This document shows positions 6,561-13,156 of a DNA stretch of 15,138 nucleotides, in pieces. The notes below the pieces were generated by a model. It did not search any database. It was not told the origin of the DNA and was given only the letters and a program-made list of their open reading frames with translations. The stretch is from Betaproteobacteria bacterium (GTDB lineage: Bacteria; Pseudomonadota; Gammaproteobacteria; Burkholderiales; SG8-39), in contig DAHVFK010000036.1 of the NCBI GenBank assembly GCA_027317055.1, forward strand, positions 1 through 15,138, in the 5' to 3' direction. Every line of letters begins with the position of its first letter. Position 1 is the first letter of the stretch. Position numbers and translations under genes: made by a program.

Positions 6561-8238
6561 TATGCTTCTGCACCCCGGGCTGCTGCTCGTTGCCGCAGGG
6601 GTCGCGCTGGGCGCGCTGCGCGGGCCGGCACGGACGGTGGTCGCGCTCGCGGCGCCGCTCGCGGCGCTGGCCATCGTTCTGGCCTCCCCCGACGGCGCGG
6701 CCTGGCACGGGCACTATCTCGGCCTCGACATTGTGCCGCTCGCCTTCGACCGGCTCTCGCGCCTGTTCGCGTTCGTGTTCGCCGTCATGGCCTTCGGCGG
6801 CGCGCTGTTCGCGCTCAACCAGCCGCGCCGGCTCGAGTTGCCGGCGGCTTTGGTGTATGCGGGCTCTGCGATCGGCGCGGTGCTGGCCGGCGACCTGGTC
6901 ACCCTGTTCGTGTTCTGGGAGCTGATGGCGGTGGGCTCCACGCTGGTGATCTGGAGCGGCGGCACGCCGCAGGCCTATCGCGCCAGCCTGCGCTATCTGG
7001 CGGTCCACCTGCTCGGCGGGGTGCTGCTGCTGGCCGGGATTGCGGGTCACGTTGCCCACTCCGGCTCGACCGCGGTCGTTCACTTCGCGCTTGATGCGCC
7101 TGCGCACTGGCTGATCCTGGCGGGATTCCTGGTAAACGCCGGCGCCCCACCGCTGTCGGCCTGGCTGCCGGATGCTTATCCGGAGGCTTCCTGGAGCGGG
7201 ACCGTGTTTCTGTCGGCTTTCACCACCAAGACCGCGGTCTACGCGCTGCTGCGCGGGTTTCCCGGAACCGAGCTGCTGGTATGGGTTGGGCTGTTCATGG
7301 TGTTCTACGGGGTGGTCTACGCGCTGCTCGAGAACGACATGCGGCGCATCCTGGCCTACAGCATCGTCAACCAGGTGGGCTTCATGGTGACCGGCATCGG
7401 CATCGGCACCCAGATGGCGCTCAACGGCGCGGCGGCGCACGCCTTCGCGCACATCATCTACAAGGCGCTGCTGCTGATGTCGGCAGGCTCGGTGCTTTAC
7501 GCGACCGAGCGGCGCAAGTGCACCGACCTGGGCGGGCTGTTCCGTAGCATGCCGCTGACGACGATCTGCGGCGGCATCGGCGCCCTGGCGATCTCGGCGT
7601 TTCCGCTCACCTCGGGCTTTGTGTCAAAGTCGCTGATCTCCCAGGCGGCTGCCGACCTGCACCTGCAGTGGGTGTGGCTGCTGCTCGCGGCCGCCACGGC
7701 GGGCGTGTTCCTGCATGCTGGAATCAAGTATCCCTGGTTCGTCTTCTTTCAGAAGGACTCGGGGCTGCGCCCGCCGGATCCACCGCTCAACATGCGCCTC
7801 GCGATGCTGCTGTTCGCGGCCTTGTGCGTCGGACTGGGAATCTTCTACCAGCCGCTGTACGCGTTGCTTCCCTACGCCACGGATTACGTTCCGTACACCG
7901 GCGCGCACGTGGTCGAGCAGCTCGAGCTGCTTCTGTTTTCCGGGCTTGCCTTCTTCGTCATGTTGCCGTTGATGCGCCGCACGCTGACGATCACGCTCGA
8001 CGTCGACTGGTTTTATCGCCGCCTTGGACCGATGCTGCTGCGCGGCACGGGTTCCCTGATCGCGATCGCGGCGGCCGCGACCCGGGGGGCAGTGGCGGGA
8101 TCGGTGGGCAGGCTGGCGGGATTCGTGCTGCGCTTTCACGAATCCGACGGGCTTCTCGCGCGCACCTGGACCACTGGCGGCATGGCGTTGTGGATGGCGC
8201 TGCTGCTCGCGGCCTACCTCGTCGTTTATTACATCTAG
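6553..8238 (+). CDS. Antiporter-like subunit D3 with NuoL-like C-terminal extension and no TM7 lysine
   Basis: A 561-residue third member of the NuoL/M/N-MrpA/D family. It has Glu123 (FVFWELMAVG, TM5), Lys226 (FTTKTAVYAL, TM8), His296, His300 and Lys304 (HAFAHIIYKALLLM), and Lys359 (SGFVSKSL, TM12). The TM7 lysine that D1 and D2 carry just before the WLP motif is replaced by Asn195 (GFLVNAGAPPLSAWLP; codon 7135-7137). The last 100 residues are an extension absent from D1 and D2: a DWFYRR motif (485-490), a long amphipathic stretch and a final helix, which resembles the end of NuoL with its lateral helix. Two in-frame ATGs are possible, 6553 (overlapping the previous gene) and 6562; the choice changes only three residues. 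As the last gene of the operon, its product may be the distal subunit of the membrane arm (inference). Confidence 0.92.
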   Translation: MTSMLLHPGLLLVAAGVALGALRGPARTVVALAAPLAALAIVLASPDGAAWHGHYLGLDIVPLAFDRLSRLFAFVFAVMAFGGALFALNQPRRLELPAALVYAGSAIGAVLAGDLVTLFVFWELMAVGSTLVIWSGGTPQAYRASLRYLAVHLLGGVLLLAGIAGHVAHSGSTAVVHFALDAPAHWLILAGFLVNAGAPPLSAWLPDAYPEASWSGTVFLSAFTTKTAVYALLRGFPGTELLVWVGLFMVFYGVVYALLENDMRRILAYSIVNQVGFMVTGIGIGTQMALNGAAAHAFAHIIYKALLLMSAGSVLYATERRKCTDLGGLFRSMPLTTICGGIGALAISAFPLTSGFVSKSLISQAAADLHLQWVWLLLAAATAGVFLHAGIKYPWFVFFQKDSGLRPPDPPLNMRLAMLLFAALCVGLGIFYQPLYALLPYATDYVPYTGAHVVEQLELLLFSGLAFFVMLPLMRRTLTITLDVDWFYRRLGPMLLRGTGSLIAIAAAATRGAVAGSVGRLAGFVLRFHESDGLLARTWTTGGMALWMALLLAAYLVVYYI

Positions 8239-8249
8239 CTGTCATCAGG

Positions 8250-8268
8250 CCGCGGGTACGCGGTTCTT
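8250..8268 (+). terminator. Weak candidate terminator of the antiporter operon
   Basis: Twelve bases after the D3 stop there is a short inverted repeat, CCGCG-GGTA-CGCGG (8250-8263), followed by TTCTT. The stem has only five pairs and the T-run is interrupted, so termination may be weak or Rho-dependent. Confidence 0.25.
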
Positions 8269-8289
8269 ATCCCGGATCATGAGGTTACC

Positions 8290-8318
8290 TTGCAACCCCT
8301 GTAAGCGACAGTTACAAT
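8290..8318 (+). promoter_or_regulatory. Candidate sigma-70 promoter for the TRAP operon
   Basis: A -35-like TTGCAA (8290-8295) and a -10-like TACAAT (8313-8318) are separated by 17 nt, a near-consensus arrangement and the best promoter match noticed in the window. It lies in the 213-nt gap between D3 and dctP. Transcription would start near 8325, leaving a leader of about 125 nt before the dctP ATG. Confidence 0.6.
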
Positions 8319-8324
8319 CGTGAC

Positions 8325-8451
8325 GGCTCGCTGACTCGCACGGGGATCTGCCCCGGAGCGCTAAGACAATAAATCCGGGCGGGCAAGATCTCACCATGAA
8401 AAGGGGCTGTGGCCCTGCACACCAAGCTAGCGAGAACAAAGGAGGATTCAA
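8325..8451 (+). promoter_or_regulatory. dctP mRNA leader with hairpin and strong ribosome binding site
   Basis: The predicted leader contains a perfect five-pair hairpin, CGGGG-ATCTG-CCCCG (8341-8355), and ends in a very strong Shine-Dalgarno sequence, AAAGGAGGA (8438-8446), five bases before the ATG. A 19-codon open frame (8396-8455) begins at an ATG and stops in an ATGA overlap with dctP; its own ribosome binding site is poor. I do not recognise a known riboswitch. The strong ribosome binding site fits high production of a periplasmic binding protein. Confidence 0.4.
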
Positions 8452-9588
8452 ATGAGCAATCAACAAGTAAAGCCGGAAGCATCGCGCCGTAAGTTTCTGA
8501 CAGGAGCCGCCGCGGCGGCCACCGGCGCCGCGACGCTCGGCTTCCCGATGATCGCGAAGTCGCAGTCGCCGATCGTCATCAAGATGCAAGGTGCCTGGAG
8601 TTCGACCGACATCTTCAACGAGTTCGCGATGGAGTTCGTCGATCGCGTCAATGCAATGTCGGGCGGCCGGCTGAAGGTGGATTACCTGGTCGGTGGCGCG
8701 GTGGTGAAGTCGTTCGAGGTGACCGACGCTGTCAGCAAGGGCGTGCTCGACGCCGGGCACACCGTGCCGGTGTACTGGTACGGCAAGTCGAAGGTGGCGT
8801 CGCTGTTCGGCTCCGGCCCGATCAACGGCATGGACGCCTTCCAGACGCTGTCCTGGATCTACCGCGGCGGCGGTCAGGCACTGTACCAGGAGCTGCTGGA
8901 CAAGCTGGGACTCAACTACGTCGGCTTTTTCGCTATGCCGATGCCGACCCAGCCGCTGGGCTGGTTCAAGAAGCCGATCACCAACGCAAGCCAGCTCAAG
9001 GGCCTGAAGTACCGCACCGTGGGCCTCGCGGCCGACCTGTTCCAGCAGATGGGCGCAAAAGTGACCCAGCTGCCGGGTGGCGAGATCATTCCGGCGCTCG
9101 AGCGCGGCGTGATCGATGCCTTCGAGTTCAACAATCCGACCTCGGACAGCCGCTTCGGCGCGCAGGACGTGATCAAGAACTACGAGATGGGCTCGTTCCA
9201 CCAGGCGATGGAGTTCTTCGAGATCATCATCAATAAGAAGAAGTGGGACTCGATGCCGAAGGACCTGCAGTCGATCTGGCAGCACGGCGTCGAAGCCGCA
9301 TCGCAGTCCAACTACTGGACCGCGATGGCGAACTACCCGAAGGACCTGCGCAAGCTGATCGACAAGGACAAGGTCAACGTGATCCGCACCCCGAAGTCGG
9401 TCTTCCAGGCGCAACTGGTTGCCTGGGACATCCTGACCAAGAGGCTGTCCGACGCCGATCCGTTCTTCAAGCGGGTCGTCGAGTCGCAGCGCGACTGGGC
9501 CAAGGATGTCGTTTATTACTGGGTGTTCAACGACGCGCCGTTCGCGATGGGTTACGAGCACGTGTTCAAGACCAAGCTCCCGTCGTAA
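8452..9588 (+). CDS. dctP: TRAP transporter solute-binding protein (DctP family, Tat-exported)
   Basis: A 378-residue periplasmic binding protein that captures the substrate for a tripartite ATP-independent transporter. The N-terminus has a twin-arginine export motif, SRRKFLTG (residues 11-18), then an alanine-rich hydrophobic stretch and a likely cleavage site near residue 36. The mature part has the DctP fold signatures: GGRLKVDYL (71-79), QLKGLKYRTVGLAADLFQQM (181-200) with the conserved carboxylate-binding Arg188, and LPGGEIIPALERGVIDAFEF (207-226). It most resembles the group annotated as mannitol/chloroaromatic or 2-oxo acid binding (the TakP/FcbT1 group). The ligand-site segment here is EFNNPTSD (225-232), unlike the EWVGP-type segment I recall in TakP, so the ligand probably differs. 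The ATG is set by an excellent ribosome binding site. It is the first gene of the TRAP operon. Confidence 0.93.
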   Translation: MSNQQVKPEASRRKFLTGAAAAATGAATLGFPMIAKSQSPIVIKMQGAWSSTDIFNEFAMEFVDRVNAMSGGRLKVDYLVGGAVVKSFEVTDAVSKGVLDAGHTVPVYWYGKSKVASLFGSGPINGMDAFQTLSWIYRGGGQALYQELLDKLGLNYVGFFAMPMPTQPLGWFKKPITNASQLKGLKYRTVGLAADLFQQMGAKVTQLPGGEIIPALERGVIDAFEFNNPTSDSRFGAQDVIKNYEMGSFHQAMEFFEIIINKKKWDSMPKDLQSIWQHGVEAASQSNYWTAMANYPKDLRKLIDKDKVNVIRTPKSVFQAQLVAWDILTKRLSDADPFFKRVVESQRDWAKDVVYYWVFNDAPFAMGYEHVFKTKLPS

Positions 9589-9625
9589 TATCCGGGGGAC
9601 GCTGACTCGCTTCCACCCCATGGCT

Positions 9626-9657
9626 GGGGCGGCGCCTAGGGCGCCGCCCCATTTTCT
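9626..9657 (+). terminator. Strong hairpin with T-tail between dctP and dctQ
   Basis: A perfect ten-pair GC stem pairs GGGGCGGCGC (9626-9635) with GCGCCGCCCC (9641-9650) around a five-base loop, followed by ATTTTCTTGTT. It has the form of an intrinsic terminator and lies 37 nt after the dctP stop and about 20 nt before dctQ. Because dctQ and dctM clearly belong to the same transporter, it is more likely a partial terminator or 3'-end stabiliser that makes dctP mRNA more abundant than the permease mRNA. Confidence 0.85.
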
Positions 9658-9675
9658 TGTTACGGACCGGCGCGC

Positions 9676-10272
9676 ATGGTCAATCGACTCATCTACGGCA
9701 TCGACCAGCTGAGCAGAATGGTCGGCCACGCATTCGCGTGGTGCATCATCATCCTCACTTTCGGCACTTGCTACGAAGTGTTCGTCCGCTACGTGCTGAA
9801 CAATCCGACCAGTTGGGCGTTCGACATGAGCTACCTCATGTACGGCGGGATGTTCTTCATGGCCGGCGCCTATACCTTGTCGCGCAACGGCCACGTGCGC
9901 GGCGACTTCATCTACCGGCTGTGGCCGCCCCGAGGTCAGGCGATCATCGAGCTGACGCTCTACATCCTGTTCTTCTATCCGGGGGTGCTCGCGCTGATGT
10001 ATGCGGGCTGGAGCTACGGCTATGAGGCCTTCAGGATCCGCGAGGTGAGCGTCAACAGCCCGGTGGGAATCCCGGTCTGGCAACTGAAGCTGCTTATTCC
10101 GTTCGGCGCCGGGTTGCTGGCGCTGCAGGGGCTGGCCGAGGTGCTTCGCTGCATTATCTGCATCCGTGATAACCGCTGGCCACCGCGCCTGCACGACGTC
10201 GAAGAGCTCGAGGACGTGCTGATCGAGCAGCACGCTGCCGCGGAAGCGGCGAAGCAAGGAGGCGCCAAGTGA
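9676..10272 (+). CDS. dctQ: TRAP transporter small permease subunit (DctQ)
   Basis: A 198-residue inner-membrane protein with four predicted helices, the small subunit of a TRAP transporter. The family pattern is visible: FVRYVLNNPTSWAFDMSYLM (helices 1-2), then ARG-like GHVRGDF, then SPVGIPVWQLKLLIPFGAGL (about residues 127-146) followed by LQGLAEVLR. The C-terminal tail is acidic and Ala/Glu-rich and probably cytoplasmic. The ATG at 9676 has only a weak ribosome binding site, consistent with lower output than dctP. It overlaps dctM by four bases (GTGA, 10269-10272). DctQ clamps DctM and helps dock the binding protein. Confidence 0.92.
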   Translation: MVNRLIYGIDQLSRMVGHAFAWCIIILTFGTCYEVFVRYVLNNPTSWAFDMSYLMYGGMFFMAGAYTLSRNGHVRGDFIYRLWPPRGQAIIELTLYILFFYPGVLALMYAGWSYGYEAFRIREVSVNSPVGIPVWQLKLLIPFGAGLLALQGLAEVLRCIICIRDNRWPPRLHDVEELEDVLIEQHAAAEAAKQGGAK

Positions 10273-11615
10273 GCGATCCGGTCCTCGCCCTGGTGATGCT
10301 GGGGCTGTTCATCTTCGTCATCCTGCTCGGGTTCCCGATCGCTTTCACGCTGATGGGAATGGGGGTCGGCTTCGGCTTCTACGCGTATTACCAGCCCGGC
10401 CAGGAATTCTTCAACAGCCGGATTTTCTACCTGTTGACGCAGAACACCTGGAGCATCATGAGCAACGACGTGCTCGTTGCCGTGCCGCTGTTCCTGTTCA
10501 TGGGCTACGTGGTCGAGCGCTCCAACATCCTCGACCGCCTGTTCTACAGCCTGCAGGTGGCGCTGCGTCATGTTCCGGGCGCGATGGCCGTTGCCGCCCT
10601 GGTGACTTGTGCCTTGTTCGCGACCGCGACCGGCATCGTCGGCGCGGTGGTGACGCTGATGGGCTTGCTCGCTTTTCCCGCGATGCTCAAGGCGGGCTAC
10701 GACCAGCGGCTATCAGCCGGCGTTATTTGCGCCGGCGGCACGCTCGGGATCCTGATCCCGCCTTCGATCATGCTGATCGTGTACTCGGCGGCTGCGTCAG
10801 TCTCGGTGGTGCGCTTGTATGCCGCGGCGATGCTGCCCGGCTTCCTGCTGGCGAGCCTGTATATCGGCTACGTGATTACGCGCGCCGTGCTTAACCCGGC
10901 TTTGGCGCCGAAGCTGCCGAAAGAAGAAAGCAACGTTCCCTGGAGCCAGGCCTTTCTGCTGCTGGCGAAGGCGTTCGTGCCGCTTGCGGTGCTGATCCTC
11001 GCGGTGCTGGGCTCGATCCTGGGCGGACTGGCGACCCCGACCGAGGCCGCCTCCGTCGGCGCGATGGGCAGCCTGGTGCTCGCCGCGGCCTACCGCGCGC
11101 TGACCTGGCAGCGCCTGCGCGAAGCGGTTTACCTCACGGCGCGCACGTCGGCCATGGTGTGCTTCCTGTTCGTGGGCTCGTGGACCTTCTCGTCGGTGTT
11201 CTCGTACCTGGGCGGCGAAGGGATCATCAAGCATTTCGTGCTCGGGTTGCACCTCAATCCGATCCTGTTCCTCATCATCGCGCAGCTCATCATCTTCCTG
11301 CTTGGCTGGCCGCTGGAGTGGAGCGAGATCATCATCATCTTCGTGCCGATCTTTCTGCCGCTGCTGCCGCATTTCGGCGTCGACCCGATCGTGTTCGGTA
11401 TCCTGGTGGCGCTCAACCTGCAGACTTCGTTTCTTACCCCGCCGATGGCGATGTCGGCCTACTACCTGAAAGGCATTGCGCCGCCTTACGTGCAGCTGTG
11501 GACGATCTTCAAGGGCTGCTTTCCGTTCCTCGGCATGGTGTTCGTCACCATGATCCTGGTCTACGTGTTCCCGCCGCTGATGACCTGGCTGCCGAATCTG
11601 ATCTACGGGCGCTGA
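10269..11615 (+). CDS. dctM: TRAP transporter large permease subunit (DctM)
   Basis: A 448-residue polytopic protein of the DctM family (ion transporter superfamily), the transport subunit that couples substrate uptake to an ion gradient, usually Na+. Conserved parts include the first helix (FVILLGFPIAFTLMGMG), VPLFLFMGYVVERS, the GTLGILIPPSIMLIVYSAAA re-entrant segment (about residues 157-176), GGLATPTEAASVGA and the second re-entrant region LQTSFLTPPMAMSAYYLKG (about 385-403). Length is slightly above the usual 425-430. GTG 10269 overlaps the dctQ stop. Only four bases separate its stop from the amidase start, so the amidase is very likely translated from the same mRNA. Confidence 0.94.
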   Translation: MSDPVLALVMLGLFIFVILLGFPIAFTLMGMGVGFGFYAYYQPGQEFFNSRIFYLLTQNTWSIMSNDVLVAVPLFLFMGYVVERSNILDRLFYSLQVALRHVPGAMAVAALVTCALFATATGIVGAVVTLMGLLAFPAMLKAGYDQRLSAGVICAGGTLGILIPPSIMLIVYSAAASVSVVRLYAAAMLPGFLLASLYIGYVITRAVLNPALAPKLPKEESNVPWSQAFLLLAKAFVPLAVLILAVLGSILGGLATPTEAASVGAMGSLVLAAAYRALTWQRLREAVYLTARTSAMVCFLFVGSWTFSSVFSYLGGEGIIKHFVLGLHLNPILFLIIAQLIIFLLGWPLEWSEIIIIFVPIFLPLLPHFGVDPIVFGILVALNLQTSFLTPPMAMSAYYLKGIAPPYVQLWTIFKGCFPFLGMVFVTMILVYVFPPLMTWLPNLIYGR

Positions 11616-11619
11616 GCGC

Positions 11620-12957
11620 ATGGACGCATCCCAACTGAACTGGCTCTCGGCGACCGACGCGGCGCGCGCGATCCGCGACGGTGCGATCAGCTCGGAACAA
11701 TTGACCGAGGCATGCCTCGCACGGGTGCGCGAGGTGGACGACAAGGTCCAGGCTTGGGCCTTTCTCGACCCGGAGCACGCCCTCAAGCAGGCACGCACGC
11801 GCGACCAGGAGCGGCGCGAAGGGCGTCCGACCGGCCCTTTGCACGGGGTGCCGGTCGCGATCAAGGACATCATCGACACCGAGGACATGCCGACCGAGGA
11901 CGGTAGCGTGCTGCACGCGGGACGTACGCCGGTTCACGATGCGGCCGCGGTCGCGATGCTGCGCGCGGCGGGGGCAGTCATGTTCGGTAAGACGGTCACG
12001 ACAGAGCTCGCGACCTACACCCCTGGCAAGACCCGCAATCCGCACAATCCCGAGCACACGCCCGGTGGCTCGTCCAGCGGCTCCGCGGCTGCAGTCGCGG
12101 TCGGTATGGTGCCGCTCGCGCTCGGCAGCCAGACCAACGGCTCGGTGATCCGGCCGGCGTCGTTCTGCGGCGTCTACGGCTTCAAGCCGACGCACGGTTT
12201 GATCCCGCGCACCGGCGTGTTGAAGCTGTCGCGAACGCTGGATCAGCTGGGGTTCTTCGCCAGAAGCATCGAAGACCTCGCCCTGCTGGGCGAGCAGCTC
12301 ATCGGTTGGGACGAGGACGACCCGGACACCCGGCCGCGAGCGCGGCCGCTGCTGGCCGAGACCGCCTGCGCCGAGCCGCCGTTGCCGCCACAGCTCGCGT
12401 TTGTGAAGGGACCCGCTTGGGATCGGGCCGGCGAGGAGACAAGACAGGCTTTCGCCGAGCTGGTTTCTGCGCTCAGCGACAGCGTGTTCGAGGTCGATAT
12501 GGCCGAGTCGACTGCCCCGGCGCTCGATTGGCATCGAACCATCATGGAAGCCGAGATGGCCGCGCACTTGGACCTCGAGTGGGAAAAGGGACGCGACCGG
12601 ATGTCGCCGTCGCTGCGTGCGCAGCTCGAGCGCGGGCGCGCGATTACGGCGCTGGATTACCAGCGCGCATGTGCGCGCATCCCGCTGCTCAACGCTGGGT
12701 TCGACACCGTCTTCGAGCGTTGCGAAGCGATCGTCACGCCGGCGGCGGCGGGAACCGCACCGCACGGGCTCGACTCGACCGGCGATCCCGCCTTTTGCTC
12801 GCTATGGACCCTGTGCGGCATGCCGGCGCTCAATCTGCCGCTGATGCAGGGCGGAAATGGCCTGCCGCTTGGGGTTCAGCTGGTCGGCCCGCGCGGCAGC
12901 GACGCGCGGCTGCTGCGCACGGCGCGCTGGCTTGCGGCGCGAGTCGCGGCGGGTTAA
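11620..12957 (+). CDS. Amidase-signature family hydrolase
   Basis: A 445-residue protein of the amidase signature family, which hydrolyses carboxamides with a Ser-cisSer-Lys triad. The likely triad is Lys82 (PVAIKDIIDTED), Ser151 (TPGGSSSGSAAAVA, 148-161) and the nucleophile Ser175 (GSQTNGSVIRPASF, 169-182). The last motif reads SQTNGS rather than the common TDTGGS, a variant I associate with a proteobacterial branch annotated simply as amidase. No signal peptide is visible, so it acts in the cytoplasm. It starts four bases after dctM, so it probably processes the imported compound or a related amide (inference). It is not GatA: it is shorter, and gatB and gatC are absent. The specific substrate is unknown. 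Confidence 0.9.
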   Translation: MDASQLNWLSATDAARAIRDGAISSEQLTEACLARVREVDDKVQAWAFLDPEHALKQARTRDQERREGRPTGPLHGVPVAIKDIIDTEDMPTEDGSVLHAGRTPVHDAAAVAMLRAAGAVMFGKTVTTELATYTPGKTRNPHNPEHTPGGSSSGSAAAVAVGMVPLALGSQTNGSVIRPASFCGVYGFKPTHGLIPRTGVLKLSRTLDQLGFFARSIEDLALLGEQLIGWDEDDPDTRPRARPLLAETACAEPPLPPQLAFVKGPAWDRAGEETRQAFAELVSALSDSVFEVDMAESTAPALDWHRTIMEAEMAAHLDLEWEKGRDRMSPSLRAQLERGRAITALDYQRACARIPLLNAGFDTVFERCEAIVTPAAAGTAPHGLDSTGDPAFCSLWTLCGMPALNLPLMQGGNGLPLGVQLVGPRGSDARLLRTARWLAARVAAG

Positions 12958-12978
12958 ACGGACACGGAGACCTTCGAC

Positions 12979-13146
12979 ATGCTATTCAAGATTCTCGGCA
13001 GCATTCTGGCGGCGAGCCTGCTGATCGTGTTCATCGGCCCGGTGGCGGTCAAGCTCAAGGATGTCGCGTTCAGCGTCGTGGTGCTGATCGGACTGACGAT
13101 GATGTTCGTCGATATCTGGCAGGCGCTGAAGTCGAAGGAAGACTGA
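12979..13146 (+). CDS. Small two-helix membrane protein after the amidase gene, function unknown
   Basis: A 55-residue open frame from ATG 12979 to TGA 13144-13146. It encodes two hydrophobic helices (about residues 5-22 and 29-46) joined by a short polar turn (KLKD), with a charged tail ending KSKED. GGAG at 12966-12969 lies 9 nt before the ATG. It starts 21 nt after the amidase stop on the same strand and ends 10 nt before the convergent PAS gene. Its regular helix pattern, ribosome binding site and tight placement argue that it is real. I recall similar small hypothetical membrane proteins in Betaproteobacteria, unchecked. Its link to the TRAP transporter is only positional. Confidence 0.75.
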   Translation: MLFKILGSILAASLLIVFIGPVAVKLKDVAFSVVVLIGLTMMFVDIWQALKSKED

Positions 13147-13156
13147 GGGCCACGCT

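Noticed and set aside
8329..9610. An 11-base direct repeat CGCTGACTCGC on both sides of dctP (8329-8339 and 9600-9610)
   Set aside because: The match does not extend beyond 11 bases, no mobile-element features surround it, and dctP fits its operon; chance is the simplest reading.
8245..10257. Very long minus-strand open frame across dctP and dctQ
   Set aside because: It is the antisense shadow of GC-rich coding DNA. Its translation is Arg/His/Gln-rich without any recognisable domain, while dctP and dctQ on the plus strand are certain.
11620..12957. GatA subunit of the tRNA amidotransferase
   Set aside because: No gatB or gatC is present, the motif reads SQTNGS, and the gene is tied to a TRAP operon.
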